Shown piece after piece: positions 61,960 to 64,000 of a stretch of 64,000 nt of DNA; the stretch's first letter is position 1; the number at the start of each line of letters is the position of its first letter. Source of the stretch: Kaistella sp. (GTDB lineage Bacteria > Bacteroidota > Bacteroidia > Flavobacteriales > Weeksellaceae); assembly GCA_019459085.1 (NCBI GenBank), contig JAIBEW010000027.1:146615-210614 (forward strand). Direction: 5' to 3'. Made by a program: the position numbers and the translations under genes. The notes under the pieces are model-generated. The model worked only from the letters and a program-made list of their open reading frames with translations, was not told the origin of the DNA and ran no database searches.

Positions 61960-62889
61960 TTAAAAATAATTGAGACCGATAGCTACCATAATACTCATAA
62001 TCAGTGTTATAATGCCGACCTGTTTTAAAAACGGATCCAGTTCCTGTGGGTTTTGTACCTGCATAATTTTTCTTCTCAGTCCCGTCATCGGAAACATCAG
62101 AATGAAAAAGATAAAAGCGTAATACTTACCCTGGGTGTGAAGTCCGTTCATCATCATAAAAACCAGCATCAGAATTAAAGGCAGCTGGAGCAGTATCACT
62201 TCATACACCATTGCTTTTTTGAAACCCAACCGCAAAGCCAGCGTTTTTTTGCCGCTTAATGCATCACTTTCAATATCACGCATATTATTCAGGTTGAGAA
62301 CGGCTGCACTCAGCATTCCAATTGCGGTGGCGGGTAAAAGCATGTCCCAGTCGAAAGTTTTTGTAAAAAGAAAATAACTTCCACAAACCGATACCAGTCC
62401 AAAAAAAACAAACACGAAAACATCGCCTAAACCGAGGTAACCGTAAGGTTTTCTCCCAACCGTATAGCCAATTGCCGCCAAAATGCATACAATTCCCAGT
62501 CCTACAAAAGTGTAAAATTCCTGCATTAAATTTTCTCTGAAAAAAGCCAGATAAAGCAGCGCTAAAGTCGCTACAAATGACAATACAGCGAACAGAATTA
62601 CCGCGCTCTTCATTTGTCCCGCAGTTATTCTTCCGGAAGCAACCGCCCTGGATTCAGCATTGCCTGTCCGGAATTCGTCGGTTCCCTTGATGCCGTCGCC
62701 GTAATCGTTTGCAAAATTCGACAGAATCTGATACAGCAAAGTGACCAGAAGAGCCAGCGCAAAAATCATCCAGTCCCAGGTTCCGCCATTCTCGATAATC
62801 CGCCATCTTGCGATGAAAGAACCCATAATAATTCCGCTCATTGATAGCGGCAAAGTGCGCAATCTTGCGGCTTTTATCCAGTCTGTCAT
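61960..62889 (-). CDS. menA: 1,4-dihydroxy-2-naphthoate polyprenyltransferase
   Basis: MenA adds the isoprenoid chain in menaquinone synthesis. It has 309 residues with about eight helices. The prenyl-diphosphate-binding motif is NFANDYGDGIKGTDEFR (about 62-78), and a second Asp-rich motif is NNMRDIESDALSGKKTLA. WIKAARLRTLPLSMSG at the N-terminus is typical. A 20-bp perfect inverted repeat (62910-62953) lies just upstream of its start, between menA and menB. Confidence 0.94.
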   Translation of the reverse strand: MTDWIKAARLRTLPLSMSGIIMGSFIARWRIIENGGTWDWMIFALALLVTLLYQILSNFANDYGDGIKGTDEFRTGNAESRAVASGRITAGQMKSAVILFAVLSFVATLALLYLAFFRENLMQEFYTFVGLGIVCILAAIGYTVGRKPYGYLGLGDVFVFVFFGLVSVCGSYFLFTKTFDWDMLLPATAIGMLSAAVLNLNNMRDIESDALSGKKTLALRLGFKKAMVYEVILLQLPLILMLVFMMMNGLHTQGKYYAFIFFILMFPMTGLRRKIMQVQNPQELDPFLKQVGIITLIMSIMVAIGLNYF

Positions 62890-62895
62890 ATATTT

Positions 62896-62953
62896 AGATT
62901 TCAGATGTGAGATTTCAGATCTCAGACAACAGATTGTCTGAGATCTGAAATCT
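62896..62953. repeat. 20-bp perfect inverted repeat with a partial direct repeat
   Basis: The arms 62910-62929 and 62934-62953 are exact reverse complements over 20 bp with a 4-nt CAGA loop. The arm start AGATTTCAGATCTC is preceded by the related AGATTTCAGATGTG (62896-62909). It lies between menB and menA. It resembles the arms of the four-helix element at 55.3 kb in layout, but encloses no gene. Confidence 0.8.
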
Positions 62954-62963
62954 ATAATCTATT

Positions 62964-63800
62964 TTAAGATATCCACTTATTCTCCCCGAAATTGGGTTTT
63001 CTTTTTTCCAGAAATGCATTTCTGCCTTCTTTCGCTTCTTCAGTCATGTAGGCAAGACGGGTAGCTTCTCCGGCAAAAACCTGCTGCCCCACCATTCCGT
63101 CGTCGGTTAAGTTCATTGCAAATTTCAGCATGCGGATGGACATTGGCGATTTACCGAGAATTTCCTGAGCCCACTGATATGCAGTTTCCTCCAGCTCAGC
63201 GTGCGGAATTACGGCATTCACCATTCCCATTGCTTCAGCCTCTTTCGCGGAATAGTTCCTTCCAAGAAAGAAAATTTCCCGCGCTTTTTTCTGACCCACC
63301 ATTTTCGCGAGGTAGGCAGAACCGTAACCGCCGTCGAAACTCGTTACGTCGGCATCAGTCTGTTTGAAGATTGCATGTTCTTCGCTGGCCAAAGTCAAAT
63401 CACAAACCACGTGCAGCGAATGTCCGCCACCGACAGCCCAACCGTTTACCACAGCAATCACCACTTTTGGCATAAAACGGATCAGCCTCTGAACTTCCAG
63501 AATATTTAGCCGGTGACGACCATCGTCGCCCACATAACCCTGTTCGCCGCGTGCTTTTTGATCGCCGCCGCTGCAGAATGCATGTCCGCCGTCTTTCGGG
63601 CTCGGTCCTTCTCCGGTAAGCAATACCACCCCCACAGAAGCATCTTCCGAAACATGGTAAAAAGCATCATAAAGTTCGGAAGTGGTTTTCGGGCGGAATG
63701 CGTTGCGGACTTCAGGTCTGTTGAAGGCGACTCTGGCTACTGCGCCAGATTTCTGATAGGTGATATCTTCGTATTCCTTTACGGTTTTCCAGTCGGTCAT
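62964..63800 (-). CDS. menB: 1,4-dihydroxy-2-naphthoyl-CoA synthase
   Basis: MenB is a crotonase-fold enzyme closing the naphthoquinone ring. It has 278 residues and the menB-specific pattern EVRNAFRPKTTSELYDAF, FCSGGDQKARGEQGYVG, VVNGWAVGGGHSLHVVCDLTLASE, DADVTSFDGGYGSAYLAKMVG and the C-terminal FLEKRKPNFGENKW. It precedes menA in the same direction, separated by the inverted repeat. A TATCTTTA box lies upstream at 63819-63826. Confidence 0.96.
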   Translation of the reverse strand: MTDWKTVKEYEDITYQKSGAVARVAFNRPEVRNAFRPKTTSELYDAFYHVSEDASVGVVLLTGEGPSPKDGGHAFCSGGDQKARGEQGYVGDDGRHRLNILEVQRLIRFMPKVVIAVVNGWAVGGGHSLHVVCDLTLASEEHAIFKQTDADVTSFDGGYGSAYLAKMVGQKKAREIFFLGRNYSAKEAEAMGMVNAVIPHAELEETAYQWAQEILGKSPMSIRMLKFAMNLTDDGMVGQQVFAGEATRLAYMTEEAKEGRNAFLEKRKPNFGENKWIS

Positions 63801-63953
63801 TTTGTTAAAATTTTGGGGTAAAGATAAGGATTTTTGGAGCCTTTACAAAAGGAAACACGCCTGCTTATTGCAAACTTAGCGTCTTTTTAAGGAGCAAGAT
63901 GTTCGTGTTGTTTTAGAACTAACGGTCCCGCTTTCCGCTGCAATCTTTTTTTT

Positions 63954-64000
63954 GGGGGGGGGGGGGGGGTGGGGGGGGGGGGGGGGGGGGGTGGGGTGCG
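63954..64000. other. Poly-G contig end, probable sequencing artefact
   Basis: A run of 16 G, one T, 21 G, one T and GGGGTGCG ends the window. It is quite unlike the roughly 40% GC genome and is characteristic of two-colour sequencing no-signal reads or a contig end. The 150 bp before it (63801-63953) contain no gene that I can see. Confidence 0.8.

Overview
This 64-kb window is a chromosomal contig end from a flavobacterium, most likely of the Chryseobacterium/Kaistella/Epilithonimonas group (Weeksellaceae). The support is: a compact primary sigma factor of about 288 residues; TAnnTTTG -7 promoter boxes, twice with TTG exactly 19 bp upstream; a type IX secretion C-terminal sorting domain; bacillithiol-linked proteins; a sulfonolipid (capnine) gene pair; menaquinone genes; and many proteins of characteristic Bacteroidota families (DUF2723, DUF4199, DUF4286, GIN domain). 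The genus is inferred from protein style, not from a marker comparison. The genome is low-GC and dense, with about 66 genes, and many convergent pairs share a bidirectional terminator.

Layout. 0-7 kb: VOC protein, DUF1634 + TauE/SafE exporter, endonuclease/phosphatase-fold protein, purK, EamA transporter, purE, carboxylesterase, lipoprotein. 7-16 kb: acyl-CoA desaturase, tyrS, capB and capA (sulfonolipid base synthesis), a large DUF2723 glycosyltransferase-like membrane protein, DUF1697. 16-27 kb: kdsA, TonB-dependent receptor, a 630-bp gene-free stretch, lipoprotein, DtxR-family regulator, gyrA with a TPR protein, DUF4286, His-rich lipoprotein, GNAT. 27-35 kb: uvrA, glutathione peroxidase, lipA, ECF sigma factor, atpD-atpC, ribF. 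35-37.4 kb: a TetR-TerC module lying between the intact ribF 3' end and a decayed second copy of that 3' end. 37.4-45.5 kb: YjbR protein, NAD(P)-binding protein, primary sigma factor, a four-gene bacillithiol-type operon ending in a Crp/Fnr regulator, pncA lacking its catalytic cysteine, pseudouridine synthase, aroB, and an outer-membrane barrel gene behind a sigma-54-type promoter. 45.5-54.5 kb: purF-purC, the SatD-DUF3307 pair, a T9SS-secreted nuclease, acyl-CoA dehydrogenase, FAD oxidoreductase, LolA-like protein. 54.5-64 kb: kdsB, a frameshifted four-helix-bundle gene inside 15-bp perfect inverted repeats, aminotransferase, phosphohexomutase, GIN protein, GT2-DUF4199, SRP RNA, MBL hydrolase, menA-menB, and a poly-G contig end that looks like a sequencing artefact.

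Functional themes. De novo purine genes are scattered (purK, purE, purF, purC). Envelope genes include the Kdo steps kdsA and kdsB, the capnine pair capA/capB, the desaturase and glycosyltransferases. CapA is expected to use sulfite, and a TauE/SafE-type exporter lies 9 kb away. The most unusual points are the ribF-remnant scar around TetR-TerC, the Cys-to-Gly change in PncA, the inverted-repeat-bounded four-helix element, three predicted leaderless promoters with identical 4-nt spacing, a 28-bp-periodic CTTATA array before the SatD-family gene, and a near-perfect sigma-54 promoter. I see no CRISPR array, prophage, IS transposase or tRNA gene.
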